Assembly (NCBI RefSeq): GCF_009371985.2
Contig: NZ_VIKU02000001.1
Span: forward strand, 496,001-560,000
Reading direction: 5' to 3'
Origin: Pelagihabitans pacificus
Lineage (GTDB): Bacteria; Bacteroidota; Bacteroidia; Flavobacteriales; Flavobacteriaceae
DNA length: 64,000 nt
In this document: piece by piece, positions 17,467 to 26,286 of the stretch
Layout: every line of letters begins with the position of its first letter
Numbering within the stretch: position 1 is the first letter of the stretch
Notes under the pieces: model-generated
Database searches by the model: none
What the model saw: the letters and a program-made list of their open reading frames with translations, nothing else
Told to the model about the DNA's origin: nothing
Translations under genes and position numbers: made by a program

Positions 17467-18579
17467 TTATTCAACCCGTATCTTCCACGATACAACGGGA
17501 TGTTGCTTGGGTGCCGTGTACGCTCCCAAAGCCTTCAACCGCAAATCAACGGATGACAAACGCTCCAAGGTTTTGATCCGTAAGGTGGAAGTCTCCCCCG
17601 CCCCGATTTCAAAGATAGGCGCTTTGGTGTAGAAGGTGTACTGCATTTGGTTTTCGAAAAGCAGATCGCTGCTACAATTATTTTTCAATACTACCTCCAA
17701 TACTTGGGTATCCTCGATGTAGGAGGCGGTCACCACTTCGATACTCGCCCGTAGCAAAGGTTCCAAGAAATCCGATTTGCCTACAAGCAACTCATTGAAC
17801 ACTGCGACCGTTCTGCCATCAAATAAGGCCTCCCTCAGACTTTCGAGGCTTTTCTCCTTGGCAAAGACCAAGGTAACGGGCCGATGGTTTCCTTTTTCGG
17901 TATAGTCCCAATCGATAAGCCCGTGTACATCACTGGTGCCCATGATCGTCAAATCATTCTCCAAGGCCAAGGCAAGGGATTCCTCCGCATAATCATGGGT
18001 ATTGATGACCTCGATACCATGTAATTCCCCATTTTTGATGCGTTCTTTCTGAAAATCGCTCAAAATAGGATTTCCAGTAGGGCTTTGTTCGTACCATGCC
18101 GGATGGTTCCAAAAAACGAAGGCCGCTTGTTCCTTGGCCGCCCTAAAAGCGTCCTCAGGGCTATCGTGCAATAGGTGGTTGGCATCGGTAATAAAGACCG
18201 CATTGCTGTGACCTATCGGCTCTGACCGAGTGATTTCCGAACCCGGGACGATCAACAAATCATGTTCTCTTGCCTCTTCCAGGGCCAATCGATAGGCCCG
18301 ATTGCGGTCGGGATGGGGAATATCGTCCTTGTGGGGTTGGTATTCCAAATGTTCGGTCAGCGAGATAGCGTCCAAATCTTCCCGTAAGGCCTCCATGACC
18401 CGTATCGTGGGCCATACGTTGCCGTCCGAAAAAACGGAATGCATATGCAGATCGGTTTTCAAGGTAATATATCCTTCAATATCGGGATAGGTCAATGCCG
18501 TAGCACCCCCGTGGCTATGCTCTTGGGCATGGAGCCAAGAAAACAGCAGAAAGCTAATGGGCAAAAGAAGATTTTTCAT
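17467..18579 (-). CDS. Secreted PHP-domain phosphoesterase (Sb-PDE-like)
   Basis: A 370-residue protein with a signal peptide ending near LHAQ (residue 19). All PHP metal-binding motifs are present in order: DLHMHSVFSDG, TEHLEY, GSEITR, WNHPAW and GTSDVHG. The combination with an export signal and a beta-rich C-terminus fits the Sb-PDE-type phosphodiesterase family, known for hydrolysing phosphate diesters. It would act in the periplasm with a two- or three-metal centre. It may scavenge phosphate in seawater; there is no visible Pho-box evidence. It is a single gene. Confidence 0.85.
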   Translation of the reverse strand: MKNLLLPISFLLFSWLHAQEHSHGGATALTYPDIEGYITLKTDLHMHSVFSDGNVWPTIRVMEALREDLDAISLTEHLEYQPHKDDIPHPDRNRAYRLALEEAREHDLLIVPGSEITRSEPIGHSNAVFITDANHLLHDSPEDAFRAAKEQAAFVFWNHPAWYEQSPTGNPILSDFQKERIKNGELHGIEVINTHDYAEESLALALENDLTIMGTSDVHGLIDWDYTEKGNHRPVTLVFAKEKSLESLREALFDGRTVAVFNELLVGKSDFLEPLLRASIEVVTASYIEDTQVLEVVLKNNCSSDLLFENQMQYTFYTKAPIFEIGAGETSTLRIKTLERLSSVDLRLKALGAYTAPKQHPVVSWKIRVE

Positions 18580-18673
18580 GGCAGGATGGTTTATTTAAAA
18601 ATACGTGATTAACGCCTTTCAAATTACAGAATATTAAGGTGATTTGGTTAAGAAATAGTAAATTTATCAGGGT

Positions 18674-19036
18674 ATGAATCCAGCGGAAAGCTACATATTG
18701 GAACAACCCGAACCGTTCCGGGGCATCCTTTTGCACCTACAATCGGTGATAGAACATGCGGTGCCCGGGGTGGACCTAAAATACAAGTACCGTATCCCGT
18801 TTTATTATTTGGATGGAAAACCGTTCTGCTATCTCAACCAATCCAAGGATTACGTGGACCTTGGTTTTTGGAGCGCCGTCCACCTGACGGTACATTTGGA
18901 GCATATGACCACCACCGGTCGCAAAATGATGCGATCCCTACGCTATAAAAGCCTGGAGGAAATCAACAACGAGATTCTTATCGACGTATTGAATGACGCC
19001 TTTTCGGTGCGGGACCAAGGTTTTTGGAAGAAGTAA
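18674..19036 (+). CDS. DUF1801-family protein
   Basis: A 120-residue soluble protein. YILEQPEPFRGILLHLQSVIE at the start and KYKYRIPFYYLDGKPFCYLN match the DUF1801 (YdhG/YjbR-like) fold. The family's function is unknown. It lies alone, divergent from the PHP enzyme and convergent with the DinB-like gene. Confidence 0.85.
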   Translation: MNPAESYILEQPEPFRGILLHLQSVIEHAVPGVDLKYKYRIPFYYLDGKPFCYLNQSKDYVDLGFWSAVHLTVHLEHMTTTGRKMMRSLRYKSLEEINNEILIDVLNDAFSVRDQGFWKK

Positions 19037-19051
19037 GTACGGATTAAAATC

Positions 19052-19642
19052 CTAGTCATTCAATTTTCCCAAAAAAACGTTGACCTTGGGATTAATGGGG
19101 TTACCTGCCGATCGTCGTAGGACCACCACTTGCCCTGCATGCCAAATGGCATCCTCGATCGGACCATTGATGTTGTTCCAAAACGGAAATTCGAGACGGC
19201 CGTTGGCCCGGATAAAAACAAGCTTGTGTTCCTCTAAATTACTGGTTTCCCTAAAGAGTCGACTCGCCACTTCCAAATTTTCAAGGGTCGCTTTTCGTTT
19301 TTGGGCCATGCTCAATGTAGGTTGTTCCACGGTAAAATCACGGGGTTCTTTTTTGGCGGAGTTTACAATGACCATCGACAGCCCGTACAAATGATCCATG
19401 GTCTCGGCAATGGTGCGGCCATCATTACCGGGGCGGTAGTCCAGATCTTCCTGGGTCAATCCTTCGGTAGCCCAATGATAACGAAATCCGAGTCCGTCTA
19501 TCATTCTAGAAATAACCGTTCCCGGGGTATAGCTTGCCGGGGCCTCGGGAATCTCTGCATAGGGCAAGGGATTTTCTTGGATGTTTTGAGCGTTCATATG
19601 GGTGAAGGTCAGTAACAAAAATAGTAGGGTAATCAATTTCAT
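19052..19642 (-). CDS. Secreted DinB-like protein
   Basis: A 196-residue protein. The ATG at 19642 starts a signal peptide (MKLITLLFLLLTFTHMNAQ); the frame is open 29 codons further upstream but without family-like sequence. The body (VISRMIDGLGFRYHWATEGL, IAETMDHLYGLSMVIVN, IWHAGQVVVLRR) is a DinB/YfiT-type four-helix bundle, with His residues placed like the family's metal ligands. Exported DinB-like proteins are common in Bacteroidota but without known reaction. Confidence 0.72.
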   Translation of the reverse strand: MKLITLLFLLLTFTHMNAQNIQENPLPYAEIPEAPASYTPGTVISRMIDGLGFRYHWATEGLTQEDLDYRPGNDGRTIAETMDHLYGLSMVIVNSAKKEPRDFTVEQPTLSMAQKRKATLENLEVASRLFRETSNLEEHKLVFIRANGRLEFPFWNNINGPIEDAIWHAGQVVVLRRSAGNPINPKVNVFLGKLND

Positions 19643-19728
19643 GTAATGCCGGTTTAATCGTATCAAAGAAGGTACATTGGTTGTCGTATAGGTTTTGACG
19701 GGCATAGCGAGGACTCGGTTCCAGCGCA

Positions 19729-20361
19729 CTAAAGGTCAATGACCCTGATCTGGTTGCGGTGCATCTCGATCTTACCCTCCTTTTCCAATTTCTTCAGGAG
19801 TCTCGAAACAACGACCCGAGAGGTGTGCATGTCCAACGCAATATCCTTGTGGGTGGTCTGTACCATGTCGTCGTGATTCACCTTGGCCTTGTCCTGCAGA
19901 TGCTTGAGCAGGCGCTCGTCCATTTTCATAAAGGCCAGGGTATCCACTGTATCGAGCAGTTCCATCATCCTAGTGTGGTAGCTGTCGAGGATAAACTGCT
20001 GCCAGGTCTTATAACGTCCCATCCATACTTCCATTTTTTCCACGGGAATCAACAACAACTCCGTATCCGACTCGGCAATGGCCCGTATCTCACTTTTACT
20101 TTTCCCCATACAACAGGAAAAAGTCATCGCACAGGTATCGCCCCGCTCCAAAAAGTAGAGAAGCAATTCGTCCCCTTTTTCATCCTCCCGTAAAACCTTG
20201 ATGGCACCGTTCAACAACAGGGGCATGGTACTGATAGGTTCCCCGATATCCATTAATTGGGTACCCTCACCAATCTTCTTGTAGACACCTACTTCCTCTA
20301 TCTCTTTTAGGAGTTCGGGTTCCAGCAGGTAACCATAGTTATTTTGAAGTACTTCGTTCAT
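19729..20361 (-). CDS. Crp/Fnr-family transcriptional regulator
   Basis: A 210-residue protein from the ATG at 20361; the frame begins at a TTG directly after the upstream stop, which is less likely. An N-terminal cyclic-nucleotide-binding-type beta-roll (about 25-125) contains MPLLLNGAIKVLREDEKGDELLLYFL. A C-terminal Crp helix-turn-helix has ALDMHTSRVVVSRLLKKLEKEG. Neighbouring cysteines (TCAMTFSCCMGKSK) occur in a Bacteroidota subgroup, and could be redox-sensitive; they do not form an Fnr-type cluster. It follows the aldose epimerase gene by 15 bases, in the same unit. Confidence 0.88.
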   Translation of the reverse strand: MNEVLQNNYGYLLEPELLKEIEEVGVYKKIGEGTQLMDIGEPISTMPLLLNGAIKVLREDEKGDELLLYFLERGDTCAMTFSCCMGKSKSEIRAIAESDTELLLIPVEKMEVWMGRYKTWQQFILDSYHTRMMELLDTVDTLAFMKMDERLLKHLQDKAKVNHDDMVQTTHKDIALDMHTSRVVVSRLLKKLEKEGKIEMHRNQIRVIDL

Positions 20362-20376
20362 AGGTTTTGGAATCAA

Positions 20377-21153
20377 TTATGTTACGGCAATGATAACCTT
20401 GAATTCCTTGGGTGTATCCAAGAGAAACTCAAACCCCTCATGGAGTCGATGCTGCTTGACGGCATATGGATAGAAGGTAATGGGTTCGATACAGACCATG
20501 TTCCGGACTTCCGTCCATAACATAAAACTGCGGAACCCTTCCGTACGGATACGTAGTTGCTTTTCGTCCTTCAAAACAATCTCCGTACAATCGGGCACCT
20601 CCAGGGCACGGCTTCCCACCGCCAAGATGTCATCGAGCGTGATGGTTTTCTCCCCTGCAACAACCACCGGATTGGCCGTGTGTAATTTGAACGCGGGATG
20701 GTACCCCAGCATAAACGGACTATCACGTTCCCCCGAAACGGTAAAACGGATTTCGAGTCCATCGGCGGTCAGTCGAAAGCTTTTCACAAATGTAAAATCG
20801 TAGGGCCAAAAAAGATATTGTTTGTTCGACTTTTCGGGATACTTTGAATTCCCGACCATCGTCCGTGCCCGGTAACTCTTTTCAAAAACCGCCTCGGTAT
20901 CGGTTTGGGACACCAGTTCATAGTCCATTTCGCGTAACAACCCATGTTGGTCCTGAATGGCAATATCTTTAGGGGTCTGTACCTGAAAACGGGCTTCCGC
21001 GGTGGGGCCTATGATCGGGAACATCTCGGTATCGGAACTACGCCAGCCGGGGCTCCCTTTTTGATGAATGCATTCATGGCCATCGACTTGGTATCCGACC
21101 AGTTCGCCGGCATCGATGGTCAGCTGTTGATCTTCGAGGTGTAGTACTAACAT
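20377..21153 (-). CDS. Aldose 1-epimerase-family protein
   Basis: A 258-residue soluble protein. HEGFEFLLDTPKEF, FMLGYHPAFKL (with the family's His) and IQDQHGLLREMDYEL (second His) fit the galactose mutarotase superfamily, in the subgroup related to LacX and YeaD. It would interconvert the alpha and beta anomers of a sugar or sugar phosphate in the cytoplasm. It overlaps neither neighbour; the M20 peptidase gene ends 1 base upstream, so all three genes to the Crp/Fnr regulator seem to form one unit. Confidence 0.85.
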   Translation of the reverse strand: MLVLHLEDQQLTIDAGELVGYQVDGHECIHQKGSPGWRSSDTEMFPIIGPTAEARFQVQTPKDIAIQDQHGLLREMDYELVSQTDTEAVFEKSYRARTMVGNSKYPEKSNKQYLFWPYDFTFVKSFRLTADGLEIRFTVSGERDSPFMLGYHPAFKLHTANPVVVAGEKTITLDDILAVGSRALEVPDCTEIVLKDEKQLRIRTEGFRSFMLWTEVRNMVCIEPITFYPYAVKQHRLHEGFEFLLDTPKEFKVIIAVT

Positions 21154-21154
21154 T

Positions 21155-22453
21155 TTATTGGTTAATAAGTCGGTAAATCAATACGGCGGTTCTTTTGGTC
21201 AATGCTTCGATGGTATTCAGGTTCACCGTTTCCTCAGGGGTATGCGCCCCCGACCCCATAGTGCCCAAACCATCGAGACAAGCCACGTACCCGGCCACAA
21301 ACGAAGTATCGGCAGCACCCCTTTTTCCCGGGTCGTAGGCCACTACTTCCCCCTGATCGAGGTCAAGACTTACTTGGTTCAGTTGCGCTAACAATTCCAT
21401 ATTTCTTTCCGTCGGCCCCATGGCGGGATAGCTATCGGTAAAACTGATTTCCGCCGTGGTCCGCGGCAGGTTGTTTGCTACGATTTCCCTCATTTTGGCC
21501 CTGGCATTTTCCTTTTGCTCCTCGGATATAAATCGGAGTCCACCTTTGGCGATAGCCGTTTGCGATACCACATTGCTTTTTCCAAAGGCATTGCCCGTAC
21601 CGTTTTTCGGGTCATACTCCAAAAAGGTACCTCCCAGCAGTATCCCTGGATTAAAAGTGAGGTATTCCTCTCCCCGCACCTCGTTGTAGAACTCATTGAG
21701 GATACGCGATATTTCAAAAATGGCACCGGCACCGGTGCGTTCACTAAACACTCCGGAAGAATGGGCACGTTTGCCCGTCACCTTCAGCTCCCAACCGGAA
21801 GCACCCCTTCTGGCAACCGTGGCATAATTGAATCCTGTAGACGTTTCGAACCCAAGGGCAATATCGCTCCGTTTGGCCGCGTCGATCAAGTCTTTTCGGC
21901 TTACTTCCAAGGGTTTTCCGGTACTTTCCTCATCGCCGGTAAATGCGACGATTATCTGGGCCTCGCCGAGCAGCCCATTTTCGTGCAGGGCTTTCAAGGC
22001 GTACAACACGATCACATTGCCCCCTTTCATATCGTTACCTCCCGGGGCATGGGCAATGCTATCGTTGACCATTTCAAATTGTTGAAAGGGACTGTCTTCC
22101 TCGAATACCGTATCCAAATGCCCTATCAGTAATAATTTCTTCCCCTTGCCTCCCTTCGTTTCGGCAAATAAATGGCCGGCCCGATTCATTTCAGCGGGCA
22201 TATCGATCCAAGAAGTCTCGAAACCGATGTCCTCAAAGGCTTCCCGAAAGACCATACCTACTTCCTTTACACCACTGGCATTCAAGGTACCACTGTTGAT
22301 ATTGACCACTTTTTCCAGAAAAGCGATGGCATCCGCATTATTGTTTTCTATTGACTTGACTAATTTTTTCTCCTTTCTCGTAAGCTTTTGGGCCTGCACT
22401 TCAACCAGGAGAAAAAGGGAGAGTAAAGCCACACTAAAAATCCGATACTTCAT
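21155..22453 (-). CDS. Exported M20-family metallopeptidase (CPG2-like)
   Basis: A 432-residue protein with a signal peptide (about residues 1-21). M20 zinc-site motifs are seen in order: GHLDTVF, GGNDMKGG, GDEESTG (the catalytic Glu pair), GFETS and, near the C-terminus, GSGAHTPEE. The dimerisation domain lies between about 215 and 335. The closest well-known relative is glutamate carboxypeptidase (CPG2), so it probably removes a C-terminal residue from small peptides or acylated amino acids in the periplasm. It lies 6 bases after the CotH gene. Confidence 0.9.
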   Translation of the reverse strand: MKYRIFSVALLSLFLLVEVQAQKLTRKEKKLVKSIENNNADAIAFLEKVVNINSGTLNASGVKEVGMVFREAFEDIGFETSWIDMPAEMNRAGHLFAETKGGKGKKLLLIGHLDTVFEEDSPFQQFEMVNDSIAHAPGGNDMKGGNVIVLYALKALHENGLLGEAQIIVAFTGDEESTGKPLEVSRKDLIDAAKRSDIALGFETSTGFNYATVARRGASGWELKVTGKRAHSSGVFSERTGAGAIFEISRILNEFYNEVRGEEYLTFNPGILLGGTFLEYDPKNGTGNAFGKSNVVSQTAIAKGGLRFISEEQKENARAKMREIVANNLPRTTAEISFTDSYPAMGPTERNMELLAQLNQVSLDLDQGEVVAYDPGKRGAADTSFVAGYVACLDGLGTMGSGAHTPEETVNLNTIEALTKRTAVLIYRLINQ

Positions 22454-22459
22454 AAGGTT

Positions 22460-23866
22460 TTATAATTCGTTCATAGCGCCGTCCAACCATTCCAGCCGGT
22501 TCGTGATCCAGTCTTTTAGATACACTATTTCGTCATTGTATGTTTGACCGACAAAGTTATTCGGCCACACATAAATACCCAGGACATCCCAAGTACCGAA
22601 GTTTTTATCGATTGCCCCCGCTTCTTGCATAAGACCGATGTATCCGTCGACCTTACCGAGGATGGTACCATTCGATAGTGTGCTGCCACGAAGGGTGGCC
22701 CATCGCTGCTTCAGGCGTTCGGTGAAGGCCGGATCCTGTAACAGACGCTCCCACCAAAAGGGCACCAACCAAATATCAAGGGGGCATCGTTCGTTGAATT
22801 TATAGGCCCAGACATTGGTTTCCCCACCACTGCAATAATCCGCGTTACCAAAGGCCAGGTTAAAGTCCCAAATGGGACCCATGGCCAGTTTTTCATTTTT
22901 GTCTTTCTGGATATAGGTACTCAAACGGTACCCATCTACATTGTTGGAAAGTTCGGTGAGGATAAAAAAATCGATAAAGCTGTCGACGTCGATATAATTT
23001 GCATAGCCTGTTTGGGGGTCGGTAAAGGTATCGGAAGCAAGCGCCGCCTCGAACTGGCTTACATAATCAATAATGTACTGTTGCTGTTCGGGCACAATAT
23101 CCTCCGCTTCGGGATATTCATATACAAAGTTGATCGCTTGCCCCATACCTGCCGAAGGCGGTACAATCCGGGATTCAAACGAATTCGCGCTTGTGTAGGA
23201 TTGCCCATTGTCCGAACGGGATAGTTTATCGATTTTAAGAACATAGCCTCCGGTAAGGTCTTCTCCCGAAACCTCATCACTGGTGAGTTTGGAAACGGCA
23301 ATCCGATTCTTGTCCCTTTTTAACTTCTCCATGAATGCATACACCCCCCTATAGGTCCCATTCAAATTCAGTTCCACGAGTTCGCTTCGACTGGCATATC
23401 GCCCCATATCCCGTGCCAACCCGTAAATCAGGTGGTTCCTCACCAACGACTTATCGCTATACGGGCCATGCAATACCCAGTCTTCCTCTTCCGGAAAACC
23501 TAAAAGGGAAACGTCCAAATCTTGATTGCTGGCATCCCTGGTTTCCAAACCGTATGACTTTTTATCGAAAAATTGGGAGGAGGCACCCCGTATCTCGATA
23601 CCGATATTGCCCTCGAACAATAGTTCCCCTCTTTTGATGACGGTCATTTCGCCATTCACCTTTGGCTCATCGACGATGGTATTATTCGGAGTGCTAATGA
23701 CCATCAACGGCAAATCACCGGAGCTGGTAGGTACGGTCGGCTGTTCTTCCTCCCCCTCGACCGGTGGCGGAGCATCGTCCTTGCTACAGGTGAAAATCAG
23801 GAATGCAAAGAGAAGACAGCCCGTAACTCGGACCAAGTATTCAAAAAGGGAACATTTTCGGGACAT
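22460..23866 (-). CDS. CotH kinase-family lipoprotein
   Basis: A 468-residue protein from the ATG at 23866, with lipobox LIFTC near residue 28 and an acidic-proline linker after it. The CotH domain (about 70-440) shows IEIRGASSQFFDKKSYGLE, a Lys-containing KSLVRNHLIYGLARDMG, ELNLNGTYRGVYAFMEKLK and the metal-binding GPIWDFNLAFGN. CotH is an atypical protein kinase fold that phosphorylates spore-coat proteins in Bacillus; secreted bacterial homologues of unknown target are common in Bacteroidota. The frame is open 33 codons upstream of the chosen start. Confidence 0.87.
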   Translation of the reverse strand: MSRKCSLFEYLVRVTGCLLFAFLIFTCSKDDAPPPVEGEEEQPTVPTSSGDLPLMVISTPNNTIVDEPKVNGEMTVIKRGELLFEGNIGIEIRGASSQFFDKKSYGLETRDASNQDLDVSLLGFPEEEDWVLHGPYSDKSLVRNHLIYGLARDMGRYASRSELVELNLNGTYRGVYAFMEKLKRDKNRIAVSKLTSDEVSGEDLTGGYVLKIDKLSRSDNGQSYTSANSFESRIVPPSAGMGQAINFVYEYPEAEDIVPEQQQYIIDYVSQFEAALASDTFTDPQTGYANYIDVDSFIDFFILTELSNNVDGYRLSTYIQKDKNEKLAMGPIWDFNLAFGNADYCSGGETNVWAYKFNERCPLDIWLVPFWWERLLQDPAFTERLKQRWATLRGSTLSNGTILGKVDGYIGLMQEAGAIDKNFGTWDVLGIYVWPNNFVGQTYNDEIVYLKDWITNRLEWLDGAMNEL

Positions 23867-23986
23867 CGGTGCAATTTTATGGTTCTTTACAAAGTTGATT
23901 ATTCTTATCTGTACGCGCACTCTTTCCATAGATTCCCACAAATAGACAACAAAACAATGCAACAACCGCCAAACTAAGGTACGAAA

Positions 23987-24967
23987 CTAATCCAAAAAGC
24001 CCTTTTCGCGCATCCAATCGTCGTTAAAGATTTTACCCACATAGCGGCTGCCATGATCGTGAAACAGGACGACCACTACATCGTCTTTCGTGAAGTGCTC
24101 CTTTAATTGAAGTAATCCCTTGACGGCCGCCCCGGCCGAGTTCCCCAAGAACATTCCTTCTTCCCGGGCAAGGCGTCGCGTATAGACAGCGGCATCCTTA
24201 TCCGTTACCTTGGTAAAACCATCGATGATCTCAAAACGCACATTTTTTGGAAGAATGTCTTCCCCAATGCCTTCGGTGACATAAGGATAAATCTCATTTT
24301 TATCGAAGATTCCGGTCTCGTGGTATTTTTTAAAGACAGAACCATAAGTGTCGATACCCCAAACCTTTACATTGGGATTTTTCATTTTCAGATAAGAACC
24401 CACCCCTGAAATGGTACCCCCGGTACCGACCCCTACCACAAAATGGGTGACTTTTCCCTCGGTCTGTTCCCATATTTCAGGACCCGTACTCATAAAATGG
24501 GCCCTGCAGTTCGAGGGATTGTCGTACTGGTTCACATACCATGAATTCGGGATTTCCGTTGCCAGGCGCTTTGCGGTCGAATAGTAGCTTCGTGGATCTT
24601 CGGGCGCCACATCGGTGGGGCATACGTGTACCTCGCTCCCCATCGCCCGTAACACGTCCATTTTTTCCTTGGATTGTTTATCGCTCAGTACACAAATCAG
24701 TTTGTACCCCTTAACTGCCGCTGCCAAAGCCAGGCCCATTCCGGTATTTCCGGAGGTACCTTCGATAATGGTGTAGCTTGGTTTTAAAATACCCGAAGCC
24801 TCGGCATCTTCCACAATCTGGAGGGCCATACGGTCTTTTACCGAATTTCCGGGATTAAAGGTCTCGTATTTGGCCAACACCAAACATGGTAGTTCGGCGG
24901 TTAATTTATTTAGTTTCACCAAGGGGGTTTGCCCGATAGTTTCCAATATATTTTCTGCGTACTTCAT
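23987..24967 (-). CDS. PLP-dependent cystathionine beta-synthase/cysteine synthase-family enzyme
   Basis: A 326-residue protein. PLP-binding Lys44 lies in NPGNSVKDR; the substrate loop is EGTSGNTG and the phosphate loop is VGVGTGGTISG. The insert around EIPNSWYVNQYDNPSNCRAH is closer to cystathionine beta-synthase than to CysK or CysM, but the C-terminal CBS-domain pair is absent. It would condense serine or acetylserine with homocysteine or sulfide. The exact reaction cannot be fixed. It is followed by the CotH gene on the same strand after 120 bases. Confidence 0.87.
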   Translation of the reverse strand: MKYAENILETIGQTPLVKLNKLTAELPCLVLAKYETFNPGNSVKDRMALQIVEDAEASGILKPSYTIIEGTSGNTGMGLALAAAVKGYKLICVLSDKQSKEKMDVLRAMGSEVHVCPTDVAPEDPRSYYSTAKRLATEIPNSWYVNQYDNPSNCRAHFMSTGPEIWEQTEGKVTHFVVGVGTGGTISGVGSYLKMKNPNVKVWGIDTYGSVFKKYHETGIFDKNEIYPYVTEGIGEDILPKNVRFEIIDGFTKVTDKDAAVYTRRLAREEGMFLGNSAGAAVKGLLQLKEHFTKDDVVVVLFHDHGSRYVGKIFNDDWMREKGFLD

Positions 24968-25041
24968 GGTATCTTATCTATTCTAAATTTAGCGATCATA
25001 CCTTCCTATCTTGTGCGTCGCATCTCTTTACAAGGGATTAC

Positions 25042-26283
25042 TTACTCAAACTTGATTGCCTTTACAGGGGTTATTTTAGTGATAATATAGGAGGGAATCA
25101 AAAGCATTAACAAACACAGGAACAACACCCCGATATTCAATATGATGATAGTGAATATATCGAGATGTACCGGAATATAATCGATATAATACTCCTTCGG
25201 ATTGGGAAACTTGAACAGGCGGTACCGTTGTTGTAACAACAATACCCCGAGACCGATCAGGTTGCCCCAAAAGAGTCCGATACTGATCAGATAGGCGGCA
25301 TTGTACAAAAATATCTTTCGAATACTCCAGTTCGAACTGCCTAAGGCCTTTAAAATCCCGATCATTTGCGTACGCTCCAAAATAAGTACCAAAAGGGCCG
25401 TTATCATATTGATTCCCCCCACGATAATCATAATGCCGATGATAATGGCGATATTGAAATCGAACAGTCCGATCCATTCGAAAATCTGAAAGTAGCTCTC
25501 CTTGATGCTCCTTGTATCCAGGTTCGAAAGGGTCTTTCCATAAATTTCCCTTGCCTTTTCGTCCAAATCATCAAAATTGTTCAGAAAAACCTCGAAATTT
25601 CCAATTTGATCGGGCGTCCATTTATTCATCCGTTGAATATGGCGGATATCGGTGAAGATGTATTTGCTATCCAGCTCCTCAAAACCACTGTCATACAAAC
25701 CCACGATCGTGAACTTTCGTTGGTTAGGGGCTTTGAGGGCATCTTCCTGTTTTGGGAACAAGGCATAAAAGGTGTCGCCAACTTCCAACCGAAGACGATT
25801 CGCCATCAATGCGGACAGTAATACCTCTTCGCTGATCTCTCCGGAATAATCGGGTAGTCTTCCCGTTACCAGATATTCCCTGAAAACATCCCAATGGTAA
25901 TCGGCACCGACCCCCTTTGCGATAAAGGCATCGAAAGTGACCTCCGTACGGATGACCCCGCCCTTCATCGCCACCGCCTGAACATGGGAAACATCCTCTA
26001 CGGTCGTAAACTCGGGATAAAAATCCTGGTGGATCGATACGGGTGCCACCGACACTTCGGACCGATTATTGTCATAATTCGAAATTTGAATATGCCCGTT
26101 GAAGGCCGCGACTTTCTCCCGGATCTTATACTTGAGCCCGACGCCGGTGGCGATGGCGATCAACATCATCACAAGACCAATGGCGATGGCCGAAATAGCA
26201 ATTTTTATTATTGGGGCGGATATGCTAATTTTATGCTCCTTGCCTGTAATAAGTCGCTTGGCGATGTAAAATTCAAAATTCAA
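25042..26283 (-). CDS. LolE/FtsX-like ABC transporter permease
   Basis: A 413-residue protein with one N-terminal helix, a large periplasmic MacB-PCD-type domain (about 50-265) and three C-terminal helices (about 275-300, 320-350 and 375-405). FYIAKRLITGKEHKISISAPIIKIAISAI at the start and GGINMITALLVLILERTQMIGILKALG are hallmarks of the LolC/E type. Such permeases help extract lipoproteins or transmit force, together with an ATPase; no ATPase gene is nearby. It starts 3 bases from the divergent NamZ-like gene, so their promoters overlap each other's coding starts. Confidence 0.88.
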   Translation of the reverse strand: MNFEFYIAKRLITGKEHKISISAPIIKIAISAIAIGLVMMLIAIATGVGLKYKIREKVAAFNGHIQISNYDNNRSEVSVAPVSIHQDFYPEFTTVEDVSHVQAVAMKGGVIRTEVTFDAFIAKGVGADYHWDVFREYLVTGRLPDYSGEISEEVLLSALMANRLRLEVGDTFYALFPKQEDALKAPNQRKFTIVGLYDSGFEELDSKYIFTDIRHIQRMNKWTPDQIGNFEVFLNNFDDLDEKAREIYGKTLSNLDTRSIKESYFQIFEWIGLFDFNIAIIIGIMIIVGGINMITALLVLILERTQMIGILKALGSSNWSIRKIFLYNAAYLISIGLFWGNLIGLGVLLLQQRYRLFKFPNPKEYYIDYIPVHLDIFTIIILNIGVLFLCLLMLLIPSYIITKITPVKAIKFE

Positions 26284-26286
26284 TCT

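Noticed and set aside
25894-26286. N-terminal extension of the NamZ-like protein
   Set aside because: It lies opposite the permease gene; the lipoprotein signal begins at 26287.
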